This document shows positions 1 through 7,661 of a DNA stretch of 41,542 bases, one piece after another. The DNA is from an uncultured Lachnospiraceae bacterium (GTDB lineage Bacteria; Bacillota; Clostridia; Lachnospirales; Lachnospiraceae): positions 1 through 41,542 of the forward strand of contig CAJJYZ010000019.1 of NCBI GenBank assembly GCA_905197485.1. Direction: 5' to 3'. Position numbers and translations under genes: made by a program. Position 1 is the first letter of the stretch. Every line of letters begins with the position of its first letter. The notes beneath the pieces were generated by a model. The model saw only the letters and a list, made by a program, of their open reading frames with translations, did not search any database and was not told the DNA's origin.

Positions 1-92
1 AAAATCCGGGGCAAATGTTTTACTTATTTTGGGACATTTTCAAAAATGCTTGACAGCATTTATTTTCCCGAAGGCGAACTTTTCATAAATTG

Positions 93-121
93 TTGTAAAT
101 TTGAGGAAAACAGAGTATAAT
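93..121 (+). promoter_or_regulatory. sigma-A-type promoter for yloU-fakA
   Basis: A -35 box TTGTAA (93-98) and a -10 box TATAAT (116-121) are separated by exactly 17 bases. Transcription would start near 128, about 40 bases ahead of the first gene. This is read directly from the sequence; activity is inferred. Confidence 0.75.
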
Positions 122-168
122 ACAAATGTTAAATACGATTTTATCCAGAATGAATTGGAGGTATAAAT

Positions 169-528
169 ATGAAAGGTAGTATGAGTACAGATTTCGGAAT
201 TATCACAATTGACCCTGAAGTAATCGCAAAGTATGCGGGTTCCGTAGCGGTGGAATGTTTTGGAATCGTTGGAATGGCTGCCGTCAGCATGAAAGACGGA
301 TTGGTTCGTTTGTTAAAGAAAGAAAGTCTGACAAAAGGAATTCAGGTATCTATTTCCGAAGATAATAAGATTACCTTGAATTTCCATGTGATTGTATCTT
401 ACGGAGTAAGTATTTCTGCTGTGACAGAGAACTTAATCAGCAACGTAAAATACAAGGTAGAGGCATTCACAGGAATGTCTGTCGATAAGATTCACGTCTA
501 TATCGAAGGCGTTAGAGTGATTGATTAG
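169..528 (+). CDS. yloU: Asp23/Gls24 family envelope stress protein (YloU-like)
   Basis: This 119-residue protein belongs to the Asp23/Gls24 (DUF322) family, small cytoplasmic or membrane-associated proteins linked to cell-envelope stress in Firmicutes. The family look comes from the N-terminal ITIDPEVIAKYAG segment, the central VSISEDNKITLNFHVIVSYG strand region and the C-terminal VDKIHVYIEGVRV segment. The length is typical. The start is supported by GGAGG at 157-161, 7 bases ahead of the ATG. It lies 17 bases upstream of fakA, the same yloU-yloV order as in Bacillus subtilis, so the two are probably co-transcribed from the promoter at 93-121. The exact molecular function of the family is not settled. 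Confidence 0.9.
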   Translation: MKGSMSTDFGIITIDPEVIAKYAGSVAVECFGIVGMAAVSMKDGLVRLLKKESLTKGIQVSISEDNKITLNFHVIVSYGVSISAVTENLISNVKYKVEAFTGMSVDKIHVYIEGVRVID

Positions 529-545
529 TTAAGGAGGATTTTGTT

Positions 546-2207
546 GTGGCAACAAAGACAATCAATGCAGAAATGCTCGCCAAGATGTTTCTTGCGGGAG
601 CCGGGAATATTGAGGCTAAGAAAGAATTTATTAATGAACTGAATGTTTTCCCAGTACCGGACGGGGATACGGGAACGAATATGTCCTTGACGATTATGGC
701 GGCGGCGAAAGAAGTATCTGCCATCGAGACATTAGACATGATGACGCTTGCGAAGGCGATATCATCTGGTTCTCTTCGCGGTGCAAGAGGAAACTCCGGT
801 GTCATTCTGTCTCAGTTATTCCGAGGATTTACAAAGGCAATCAAAGAACATAAAGAGATTGATGTAACGACTCTTGCGGCAGCATGTGTGAAGGCGAAAG
901 AGACAGCATATAAAGCGGTTATGAAGCCGAAGGAAGGTACGATTCTGACGGTGGCAAGAGGAATCGCCGAGAAGGCAGAAGAGCTTTCCTGGGAGACAGA
1001 TGACCTGGAAGAATTTATTCCACAGGTTCTTGCACACGCAGAAGAAGTCTTACAGAGAACGCCGGAGATGCTTCCGGTTCTAAAAGAAGCAGGCGTAGTA
1101 GATTCCGGTGGACAGGGATTATTGGAAGTGTTAAAGGGCGCATATGATGCATTTTTAGGAAAAGAGATTGATTACACAGCAATCGCTCCAAGCAAAGGCG
1201 CCGGAGTAACGAAGATTAGCGCGGAGACGACGGCAGATATTAAGTTCGGTTACTGTACAGAGTTTATCATCCTGGCAGAAAAAGAATTTACAGAAGAAGA
1301 CGAGATGGGATTTAAAGCCTATCTGGAATCCATCGGAGATTCCATCGTGTGCGTAGCCGATGATGAGATTGTAAAAGTACATGTTCATACGAATGACCCT
1401 GGACTTGCCATCCAAAAAGCGCTTACATTTGGACAGCTTTCCCGCATGAAGATTGATAACATGCGCGAGGAGCATGAAGAGAAATTAATTCGTGATGCAG
1501 AGAAATTAGCGGCAGAAGAAGCCGCGAAGAAGAAAGAAGAACCAAGAAAAGAGATGGGATTCATCGCCGTTTCCATCGGAGAAGGCATGAATGAGATTTT
1601 CAAAGAACTTGGCGTAGATTACATTATCGAAGGCGGACAGACGATGAACCCGAGTACGGAAGATATGCTGGCAGCCATCGACGCGGTTCATGCAGAACAT
1701 ATCTTCATTCTTCCGAATAACAAGAATATTATCATGGCTGCAAATCAGGCGCGCGACTTGACAGAAGACAAAGATATCATTGTGATTCCGACAAAGACGG
1801 TTCCGCAGGGCATTACGGCAATTATTAATTTCATGCCGGAAGCAGACGCCGGCACGAACGAAGAGACGATGCTGGATGAAATCCAGAATGTAAAAACAGG
1901 CCAGGTTACTTACGCAGTACGCGATACAAGAATCGATGACAAAGAAATCCATGAAGGCGATATTATGGGAATCGGAGATAAAGGAATTCTCTCCGTAGGA
2001 CCGTCTGTAGAAGGAACGGCGAAAGATATGCTCGCCCAGCTTGTAGATGAAGATTCCGAGCTAATCAGCATCTACTATGGACAAGACGTATCCGAGGAAG
2101 ATGCGGAAAACTTCGCAGAAGAAGTGGCAGAGCTTTATCCGGATGCAGATATCGATATGCATTTTGGCGGACAGCCGATTTACTACTACGTTCTTGCAGT
2201 AGAATAA
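546..2207 (+). CDS. fakA: DAK2-domain fatty acid kinase FakA (YloV)
   Basis: This 553-residue protein matches FakA/YloV, the ATP-dependent kinase that phosphorylates fatty acids held by FakB carriers so that they can enter phospholipid synthesis. The N-terminal DhaL/DAK2 kinase domain carries NVFPVPDGDTGTNMSLT at about 33-49, with Asp39, Asp41 and Asn45 as expected metal and nucleotide ligands, and GSLRGARGNSGVILSQ at about 75-90. The C-terminal half is the conserved YloV region. Translation starts at GTG 546, placed 8 bases after a strong AAGGAGG (531-537). A clear intrinsic terminator follows at 2222-2247. No fakB is present in the window, so the carrier must be encoded elsewhere. Confidence 0.92.
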   Translation: MATKTINAEMLAKMFLAGAGNIEAKKEFINELNVFPVPDGDTGTNMSLTIMAAAKEVSAIETLDMMTLAKAISSGSLRGARGNSGVILSQLFRGFTKAIKEHKEIDVTTLAAACVKAKETAYKAVMKPKEGTILTVARGIAEKAEELSWETDDLEEFIPQVLAHAEEVLQRTPEMLPVLKEAGVVDSGGQGLLEVLKGAYDAFLGKEIDYTAIAPSKGAGVTKISAETTADIKFGYCTEFIILAEKEFTEEDEMGFKAYLESIGDSIVCVADDEIVKVHVHTNDPGLAIQKALTFGQLSRMKIDNMREEHEEKLIRDAEKLAAEEAAKKKEEPRKEMGFIAVSIGEGMNEIFKELGVDYIIEGGQTMNPSTEDMLAAIDAVHAEHIFILPNNKNIIMAANQARDLTEDKDIIVIPTKTVPQGITAIINFMPEADAGTNEETMLDEIQNVKTGQVTYAVRDTRIDDKEIHEGDIMGIGDKGILSVGPSVEGTAKDMLAQLVDEDSELISIYYGQDVSEEDAENFAEEVAELYPDADIDMHFGGQPIYYYVLAVE

Positions 2208-2221
2208 GTGAGAAACGATAC

Positions 2222-2247
2222 AGGGTGTGCAAAAGCACACCCTTTTT
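2222..2247 (+). terminator. intrinsic terminator after fakA
   Basis: A perfect 9-bp stem (AGGGTGTGC, 2222-2230, pairing with 2235-2243) has an AAAA loop and runs into a T tract at 2243-2247. It ends the yloU-fakA unit. Confidence 0.9.
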
Positions 2248-2290
2248 CTGAAATTTAAGAAAGGAAAACTCGCGGGAGGAATGGAACGAT

Positions 2291-4351
2291 ATGAATGAGA
2301 AATCTAGAGTGCGTGAGTTAAAAGGAATCGGAGAAAAAACAGAAAAAATCTTTCAAAAACTGGGAATCGATACGGTCGGAGACTTGATTCGATATTTTCC
2401 GCGCTCCTATGACGTATATGAGGCACCTATTTCCATCGGAGAGATAGAAGAGGGAAAGGTTGTAACTGTGACCGGAGCCATCTATGGGAGTGTCCGGGTG
2501 AATGGAACACAGGCAATGCAGGTGACAACATTAACGCTGAAAGATATGACAGGGACATTGCATGTTAAATGGTTCAGGATGCCGTTTCTTCGAAGTACGC
2601 TTCGTGCAGGAGGTGTTCTGACCTTGCGCGGAAAAGTCTCGAACCGCAGGGGCGTTTTGACGATGGAGCAGCCGGAGATTTTCTATCCGAGTTCCCGATA
2701 CGAAGAAAAACAGAATACATTGCAGCCGATTTATCCGCTGACAACCGGTCTTACAAACCATACCGTTGCAAAGACGGTAAGACAGGCTATCGGATATTTA
2801 GATTTGAAACAGGAATTTCTTCCCAACTCTATCCGCCTAAAATACCATCTTGCAGAATACAATTATGCGATTCGCGGGATTCATTTTCCGGAAACGAAGG
2901 AAGAATTTTATTTTGCAAGGGAGCGTCTTGTATTCGAAGAGTTTCTGACGTTTATCCTGTCTTTGCGGCAGATACGCGAGCAGGAAGAGAAGAGCCGGAA
3001 TCCTTTTACCTTCTCCAGACAGGAAGAAGTAGAAGCCTTGATACAGAAACTTCCGTATCAACTTACCAATGCGCAGAAGAACGTGTGGAATGAAATACGA
3101 AACGATATGACAGGAACACATGTCATGTCCCGGCTCGTTCAGGGGGATGTCGGTTCCGGGAAAACGATTATCGCATTTCTCGGACTAATGCTGGCGGGAA
3201 TCAACGGATACCAAGGGGCAATGATGGCTCCCACAGAAGTGCTTGCAAAGCAGCATTATGAATCGATGCAGACGATGCTTGCACAGTATGGAATTCCGCT
3301 TCGGATTACGCTTCTGACCGGCTCGATGACTGCGAAAGAAAAAAGACTTGCGTATGAGAAAATTGCATCCGGTGAAGTTTCTCTCATTATAGGAACCCAT
3401 GCTCTGATTCAAGAGAAGGTAGAATATCAAAATCTTGCGCTTGTAGTCACAGATGAACAGCATCGATTCGGAGTGAAACAACGGGAAATGTTGGCGGGAA
3501 AGGGTGTTACACCGCATATTCTTGTCATGAGCGCGACACCGATTCCAAGAACGCTCGCCATCATCATATATGGAGACTTAGATATCTCTGTCATCGACGA
3601 GCTTCCGGCAAACCGTTTGCCGATTAAGAACTGTGTCGTTGACACGAGTTATCGGAAAACAGCCTATGAATTTATTCGGAAGCAGACCGTCCAAGGAAGG
3701 CAATGCTACGTTATCTGCCCTATGGTGGAAGAAAGCGAAGCGCTGGAGGCAGAAAATGTCACCGATTATGCAAAACAACTCCAGGAAGAACTTGGTTCTT
3801 CTATCTGTGTTGAATATTTGCATGGGAAAATGAAACAATCTCAGAAGGATGCTATCATGGAGCGTTTTTCAAACAATGAGATTCAAGTGCTTGTATCTAC
3901 TACAGTTATTGAAGTCGGAATCAATGTGCCAAACGCTACCGTCATGATGGTGGAAAACGCAGAACGATTCGGTCTGGCGCAGCTTCATCAGCTTCGTGGG
4001 CGTGTAGGACGTGGGAATCACCAGTCCTACTGCATTTTTATGACCGCGTCGAAAGCGAAAGAAACGAAAAAAAGGCTGGAGATTTTAAATCACTCCAACG
4101 ACGGCTTTTATATTGCGAGTGAAGATTTGAAATTAAGAGGTCCCGGAGACTTGTTTGGTATCCGGCAGAGCGGCATTTTGGACTTCAAATTAGGAGATGT
4201 GTTCCAGGATGCGAAGATTCTGCAAAATGCTAGCGATGCGGCTGCCGAGATTTTGCAGGAAGACCCGGGATTGGAGTCGGAAGAACATCAAAAATTAAAA
4301 CAGCATTTACAGAGCTATATCCAGCATGGAATGCTGGAGACAACACTATAA
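2291..4351 (+). CDS. recG: ATP-dependent DNA helicase RecG
   Basis: RecG is a superfamily 2 helicase that remodels stalled replication forks and branched recombination intermediates. The 686-residue length is normal. The N-terminal part has the helix-hairpin and OB-fold wedge region (LKGIGEKTEKIFQKLGI near the start). The helicase core shows Walker A GDVGSGKT near residue 285, the DEQHRFG box near 388 that is typical of RecG, SATPIPRTL, and the C-terminal QLHQLRGRVGRG motif. The start ATG follows GGGAGGA at 2274-2280. The gene stands alone after the fakA terminator, in the same neighbourhood as in B. subtilis but without the sda genes found there. Confidence 0.96.
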   Translation: MNEKSRVRELKGIGEKTEKIFQKLGIDTVGDLIRYFPRSYDVYEAPISIGEIEEGKVVTVTGAIYGSVRVNGTQAMQVTTLTLKDMTGTLHVKWFRMPFLRSTLRAGGVLTLRGKVSNRRGVLTMEQPEIFYPSSRYEEKQNTLQPIYPLTTGLTNHTVAKTVRQAIGYLDLKQEFLPNSIRLKYHLAEYNYAIRGIHFPETKEEFYFARERLVFEEFLTFILSLRQIREQEEKSRNPFTFSRQEEVEALIQKLPYQLTNAQKNVWNEIRNDMTGTHVMSRLVQGDVGSGKTIIAFLGLMLAGINGYQGAMMAPTEVLAKQHYESMQTMLAQYGIPLRITLLTGSMTAKEKRLAYEKIASGEVSLIIGTHALIQEKVEYQNLALVVTDEQHRFGVKQREMLAGKGVTPHILVMSATPIPRTLAIIIYGDLDISVIDELPANRLPIKNCVVDTSYRKTAYEFIRKQTVQGRQCYVICPMVEESEALEAENVTDYAKQLQEELGSSICVEYLHGKMKQSQKDAIMERFSNNEIQVLVSTTVIEVGINVPNATVMMVENAERFGLAQLHQLRGRVGRGNHQSYCIFMTASKAKETKKRLEILNHSNDGFYIASEDLKLRGPGDLFGIRQSGILDFKLGDVFQDAKILQNASDAAAEILQEDPGLESEEHQKLKQHLQSYIQHGMLETTL

Positions 4352-4371
4352 AAAGATAACAAAAATTGCCA

Positions 4372-4400
4372 GTGTAGATTTTCAATTTCTCCACATACTA
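4372..4400 (+). promoter_or_regulatory. candidate sigma-G (forespore) promoter for the SASP gene
   Basis: CATACTA at 4394-4400 fits the sigma-G -10 pattern CATWMTA fully. GTGTA (4372-4376), 17 bases upstream, is a partial match to the -35 pattern. The site starts 20 bases after the recG stop and ahead of a forespore-type gene, which supports the reading. The -35 match is weak. Confidence 0.5.
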
Positions 4401-4474
4401 TGGATGTAACAAAGCAGAAGCAAGTTACAAAATAGATGATAGAACAAGAGTTAATTTAAAGGAGGAAATTTATC

Positions 4475-4681
4475 ATGGCAAGTCGTTCATCAAATAGGGC
4501 TGCTGTACCTGAAGCAAAAACAGCATTAGACAAATTTAAATATGAGGTTGCAACTGAACTCGGAGTACCATTATCAGACGGTTACAACGGTGACTTAACA
4601 TCCAGACAGAATGGTTCTGTGGGTGGGTATATGGTCAAAAAGATGATTGAAGAGCAGGAGAAACAGATGGCTAACAAATAA
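4475..4681 (+). CDS. alpha/beta-type small acid-soluble spore protein (SASP)
   Basis: These 68-residue proteins coat and protect DNA in dormant spores. Typical features are the segment KYEVATELGVPL, which contains the EVA-type site cut by the germination protease GPR, and the C-terminal block YNGDLTSRQNGSVGGYMVKK. The ATG follows AAAGGAGG at 4458-4465. A candidate sigma-G promoter lies upstream and an intrinsic terminator downstream, so it is probably a monocistronic forespore gene. Its presence shows that the host lineage can sporulate, or did so recently. Confidence 0.95.
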   Translation: MASRSSNRAAVPEAKTALDKFKYEVATELGVPLSDGYNGDLTSRQNGSVGGYMVKKMIEEQEKQMANK

Positions 4682-4721
4682 GTCTCTGGCGTTCTGAAAG
4701 AAAGAATCAAAAGTGAGTAGA

Positions 4722-4765
4722 AAAATAGCGTGTAAGGGTAAAATGGCTCTTATGCGCTATTTTTT
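4722..4765 (+). terminator. intrinsic terminator after the SASP gene
   Basis: Arms 4722-4736 and 4749-4763 form a 15-bp stem with two G-T pairs, followed by a T run ending at 4765. Confidence 0.85.
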
Positions 4766-4812
4766 CCGGCAAATTTTCGAAAGCGCTTTTGCGAAAAAAT
4801 ATATTAGAACAA

Positions 4813-4841
4813 TTGTTACAGATTAGACAATATGATACAAT
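4813..4841 (+). promoter_or_regulatory. sigma-A-type promoter with extended -10
   Basis: TTGTTA (4813-4818), 17 bases of spacer, then TACAAT (4836-4841) preceded by TGA, an extended -10. It drives the gene starting at 4881 and possibly the nucleotidyltransferase after it. The leader is about 30 bases. Confidence 0.7.
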
Positions 4842-4880
4842 GTAATGAATAAATTCATCCTAGGAAGGAGAGCCTTGTTT

Positions 4881-5939
4881 ATGAAGAAAAGAATACTTTC
4901 AGCGTTTATAGTAATGATAATTGCAGTTACCATGGGGGAAAGTACATATCAATGGAATAGAAATAAAGGGCAGATATATTTATACGGGGAAGCGCATGCC
5001 GAGTCGGAACTTATTGAGCGGGAATATGATTTATGGTACAAATATTACCATGAAGATGGGATGCGGCATCTGTTTATCGAAGCTCCTTATTATGACGCGG
5101 AATTTCTGAATTTATGGATGCAGTCAGGCAGTGATGAATTATTGGAGCAGATGCGGATAGAACAGATAGGAACATCTGGAGCAAGTTCGGTAAGCAATGA
5201 GTTTTATAAGAAAATCAAACGGGAGTGTCCTGAAACTATTTTTCATGGGACAGATGTGGGACATCAGTATGATACAACCGGAGAGCGTTATCTTGATTAT
5301 CTGGAAGAAACAGGACAGGCGGATTCAGAAAAATATAAACGAGCGCTGGAAGTGATGAAGCAAGGAGAAATATTTTATAAGAATAGCGAAGAAGAAGGTT
5401 TTGTTTATCGTGAAAAGAAAATGGTAGAAAACTTTATCTGGGAATATGAAAAGTTGAAAGGCGAAAGTATTATGGGAATCTACGGTGGCGCTCACGTTCA
5501 AATGGAACAGGTAGATTACGGTAAGGGATTCATTGACAATATGGCAATTCAGCTTCATGAAAAATATCAGGAGCGACTGATTACAGAGGACTTGACGGAC
5601 ACTCCTTACGAATCAGATATTCAACCGAAAGAGGCTTTAGAAATAAACGGAAAGCAATATAAAGCGTCTTATGTAGGATATACGCAAACGGTGATTGAAG
5701 GGAAATACTATTCGACCATGTTGATTTACAGCCTAAAAGACGGGAAGAAAGATTTTGAAAATATGCCGATGGGAGACCCGATATCTGCAGCGGATGTGCT
5801 GGAACTTGATGTAAATTACGGTACGGTATATGCGTTGGAATTGATTGGAGATGGCGAATATGTGGGAACAAGACTATTTCTTACCGATACATCAGCTATG
5901 GAAGACGGAAGCGTTATGATGCGGGAGATTCTATTTTAA
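4881..5939 (+). CDS. secreted or membrane-anchored ChaN/TIKI/EreA-like superfamily protein
   Basis: The start at 4881 (352 residues) is chosen because AAGGAG lies at 4864-4869; the in-frame ATG at 4845 has no ribosome-binding site and overlaps the promoter region. Residues 1-20 form a basic then hydrophobic signal anchor. The mature part shows LYGEAHAESE near 34-43, HLFIEAP near 63-69, GTDVGHQ in the middle and MGIYGGAHV about two-thirds along. This spacing of GxxH, E, GxD and GxxH motifs resembles the ChaN/TIKI/TraB/EreA superfamily of metal- or haem-linked hydrolase folds. The C-terminal 130 residues look beta-rich and are not recognised. It lies 52 bases upstream of the nucleotidyltransferase. 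The assignment is by motif only and the substrate is unknown. Confidence 0.6.
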   Translation: MKKRILSAFIVMIIAVTMGESTYQWNRNKGQIYLYGEAHAESELIEREYDLWYKYYHEDGMRHLFIEAPYYDAEFLNLWMQSGSDELLEQMRIEQIGTSGASSVSNEFYKKIKRECPETIFHGTDVGHQYDTTGERYLDYLEETGQADSEKYKRALEVMKQGEIFYKNSEEEGFVYREKKMVENFIWEYEKLKGESIMGIYGGAHVQMEQVDYGKGFIDNMAIQLHEKYQERLITEDLTDTPYESDIQPKEALEINGKQYKASYVGYTQTVIEGKYYSTMLIYSLKDGKKDFENMPMGDPISAADVLELDVNYGTVYALELIGDGEYVGTRLFLTDTSAMEDGSVMMREILF

Positions 5940-5991
5940 TACTGATTGAAAAATTATCAAAAATTACCAGTCACAGAAAGTGAGACGATAA

Positions 5992-7179
5992 ATGGAACAT
6001 CATAAAACAGAACAATACTTTATTTTCGAATTGCTGGGCTCTGCCCTTAACCAGACTCCTTGGGATACAATACCGGAAGCGCTGGATTGGAAATATGTTT
6101 ATACCCTTTGCAAGTATCATAAAATAGACAATTGGGCAGCATATGCTTTGGACTATGCGGACACTACGATACAGAAACAGATTCCCGAGAATGTGCGCCA
6201 GATATTTCTTTTGGCGAAACAAAAAGGTATCGCGCGGGAAGCAACTCAGTTTTTCTCTTTAGAGGAGATGCAGAAAGAATTTGAAGAAAATCGAATTTAC
6301 AACATTCCGCTCAAAGGCGCACAGTTAAAATCATATTATCCTTCGCCTGATATGCGATTCCTGACAGATTTGGATATTTTATGTCATAGGGAAGATGCAG
6401 AGAAGATTTCCGAGATTATGACAGGACTTGGGTATCGGATGGAACATGGAGGAGGACACCATGATGTCTATGTGAGGGAACCTTTCATGACAGTAGAAAT
6501 TCACTGGATTTGCTCCACGAATAATACCAGTATGAATGCGTTATTCGAAAATATTTGGGAGCGGTGCACAAACTGGGAAGGATATGAGTATTCCCGCCGG
6601 ATGCCTTGGGAAGATTACTATGTATATATGGTCGGCCATATGGCAAAACATTTTCGGTATGGTGGAATTGGGCTGCGAATGCTTCTTGACTTCTATGTTT
6701 TTGAGAAATGTTTGCAGGAAAGCTGCGATTGGCAGTATGTGGAATACCATCTGAAGAAAGCAAAATTATTCTTGTTCGCTCAGACAATGAGCAGTTTCCT
6801 GAAGAAATGTTTTCGACAGAAGGAGCTAACTTCCGAAGAACAGCTTTTGCTGGAACATATCTGGGAAAATGGTGCATACGGAACAAAAGAAACGCATTCC
6901 GGAATCCGTTTCCTGAAGGATGGAGGAAGCAAAGGAACTATATGGAAGAACAGAATCTTAATTTACATTCATGTCCTATTTCCGCCGTTGGATGGCATGA
7001 AACAGATGTATCCATATTTGGAGAAGTACCCTTTCTTTCTTCCGGCGGCATGGTTTCAACGATTGATGAAGAAAACGTTGTTTGAGCGTCAGAAGAGCCG
7101 AGAAGTGTGGAAAGATGCCGGAAATACAGACAATCTGGATAAAATGAATAGGATATCCCGGGCTGCCGGGTTGTATTAA
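5992..7179 (+). CDS. nucleotidyltransferase family protein (NTP_transf_5 type)
   Basis: This 395-residue protein looks like the PF14907 group of nucleotidyltransferases, many of which sit in peptide-modification loci. The core motif is IPLKGAQLKSYYPSPDMRFLTDLDIL at about 103-128, where the final DLD pair would bind metal, followed by VEIHW near 165. The rest is helical. Family members in lasso-peptide clusters (for example PsmN of pseudomycoidin) add a sugar to a phosphorylated peptide; by analogy this protein could modify a product phosphorylated by the kinase at 10407-11111. There is only a weak GTGAG ribosome-binding site. A terminator-like hairpin follows at 7180-7223. Confidence 0.75.
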   Translation: MEHHKTEQYFIFELLGSALNQTPWDTIPEALDWKYVYTLCKYHKIDNWAAYALDYADTTIQKQIPENVRQIFLLAKQKGIAREATQFFSLEEMQKEFEENRIYNIPLKGAQLKSYYPSPDMRFLTDLDILCHREDAEKISEIMTGLGYRMEHGGGHHDVYVREPFMTVEIHWICSTNNTSMNALFENIWERCTNWEGYEYSRRMPWEDYYVYMVGHMAKHFRYGGIGLRMLLDFYVFEKCLQESCDWQYVEYHLKKAKLFLFAQTMSSFLKKCFRQKELTSEEQLLLEHIWENGAYGTKETHSGIRFLKDGGSKGTIWKNRILIYIHVLFPPLDGMKQMYPYLEKYPFFLPAAWFQRLMKKTLFERQKSREVWKDAGNTDNLDKMNRISRAAGLY

Positions 7180-7223
7180 AAAATCCCTTCCTTGTTTTCG
7201 ATGTGAGATGAGGAAGGGGTTTT
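7180..7223 (+). terminator. terminator-like hairpin that covers the next ORF's ribosome-binding site
   Basis: Arms 7180-7192 and 7211-7223 form a 13-bp stem with one G-T pair and an 18-base loop. The T tail is short. The 3' arm contains AGGAAGG, the only ribosome-binding sequence for the short ORF that follows, so the hairpin could act as a terminator, a translational switch, or both. Confidence 0.6.
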
Positions 7224-7227
7224 GAGT

Positions 7228-7326
7228 TTGAACATCGTAACATTCAATTCCGAAGACACGATTTTGATGAGTGGATTAGACAATGATGGTGATGTTGGAG
7301 ACTGGGGAGATGAGGATTTAGGTTAA
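7228..7326 (+). CDS. short acidic peptide ORF, candidate precursor peptide
   Basis: This short ORF has no ATG near its 5' end. Starting at TTG 7228, 10 bases after AGGAAGG (7211-7217), it encodes 32 residues; TTG 7222 would add two. ATG 7267 would leave only 19 residues and has no ribosome-binding site. The C-terminal half is LDNDGDVGDWGDEDLG, strongly acidic with one Trp. The TAA lies 3 bases before the ATG of the next gene, suggesting translational coupling. The tail resembles the end of that next product (LDNEAEIPENWGE). Given the neighbouring PqqD-like, kinase, peptidase and exporter genes it could be a RiPP precursor, but no homologue is recognised and it may be non-coding. Confidence 0.35.
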   Translation: MNIVTFNSEDTILMSGLDNDGDVGDWGDEDLG

Positions 7327-7329
7327 TCT

Positions 7330-7641
7330 ATGAGAAAGAAACGAGTCACAATCCTTATAACAGTACTTCTGCTTGGGATGCTGGTATTTGGTATTTCTTT
7401 ATTTCATAAAGATGAAAATGATACAGACATCAATCAGCAGAATCCATCTATGACGGAAGCAACGAAAGAAGAGGATTCCGTACCGGAAAACATATCTTCG
7501 AACTCAACGATTCCAATGCAAGGCGACGAATCGGGAAAAAACGTAGATGTGCAAGATGTTTACAATCAAACAGAGGTGGAAGAACCGCCGCAACAAAGCC
7601 TTGATAATGAGGCAGAAATCCCGGAAAACTGGGGCGAATAA
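7330..7641 (+). CDS. small membrane-anchored acidic protein, unknown function
   Basis: I do not recognise this 103-residue protein. It has a basic start (MRKKR), a hydrophobic helix at about 6-25 that would serve as signal anchor, and a long, low-complexity, Asp/Glu/Asn/Gln-rich tail with no cysteine, ending in SLDNEAEIPENWGE. The tail end resembles the end of the short ORF just upstream. The ribosome-binding site is weak (TGAGGA at 7311-7316), which fits coupling to the upstream ORF. It precedes the large secreted protein by 20 bases and is probably co-transcribed with it. It could be a substrate or an exported companion of the modification genes; that is inference. Confidence 0.6.
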   Translation: MRKKRVTILITVLLLGMLVFGISLFHKDENDTDINQQNPSMTEATKEEDSVPENISSNSTIPMQGDESGKNVDVQDVYNQTEVEEPPQQSLDNEAEIPENWGE

Positions 7642-7661
7642 CAACTAGAAGGAGAAACAGA

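Noticed and set aside
46..61. AATGC-N6-GCATT hairpin as a terminator for a gene left of the window
   Set aside because: The stem is only 5-6 bp, the T tail is interrupted, and the upstream gene is outside the window.
2569..3093. Plus-strand reading frame of 174 codons in another frame of recG
   Set aside because: It is inside the highly conserved recG frame, with no recognisable domain; a shadow of codon bias.
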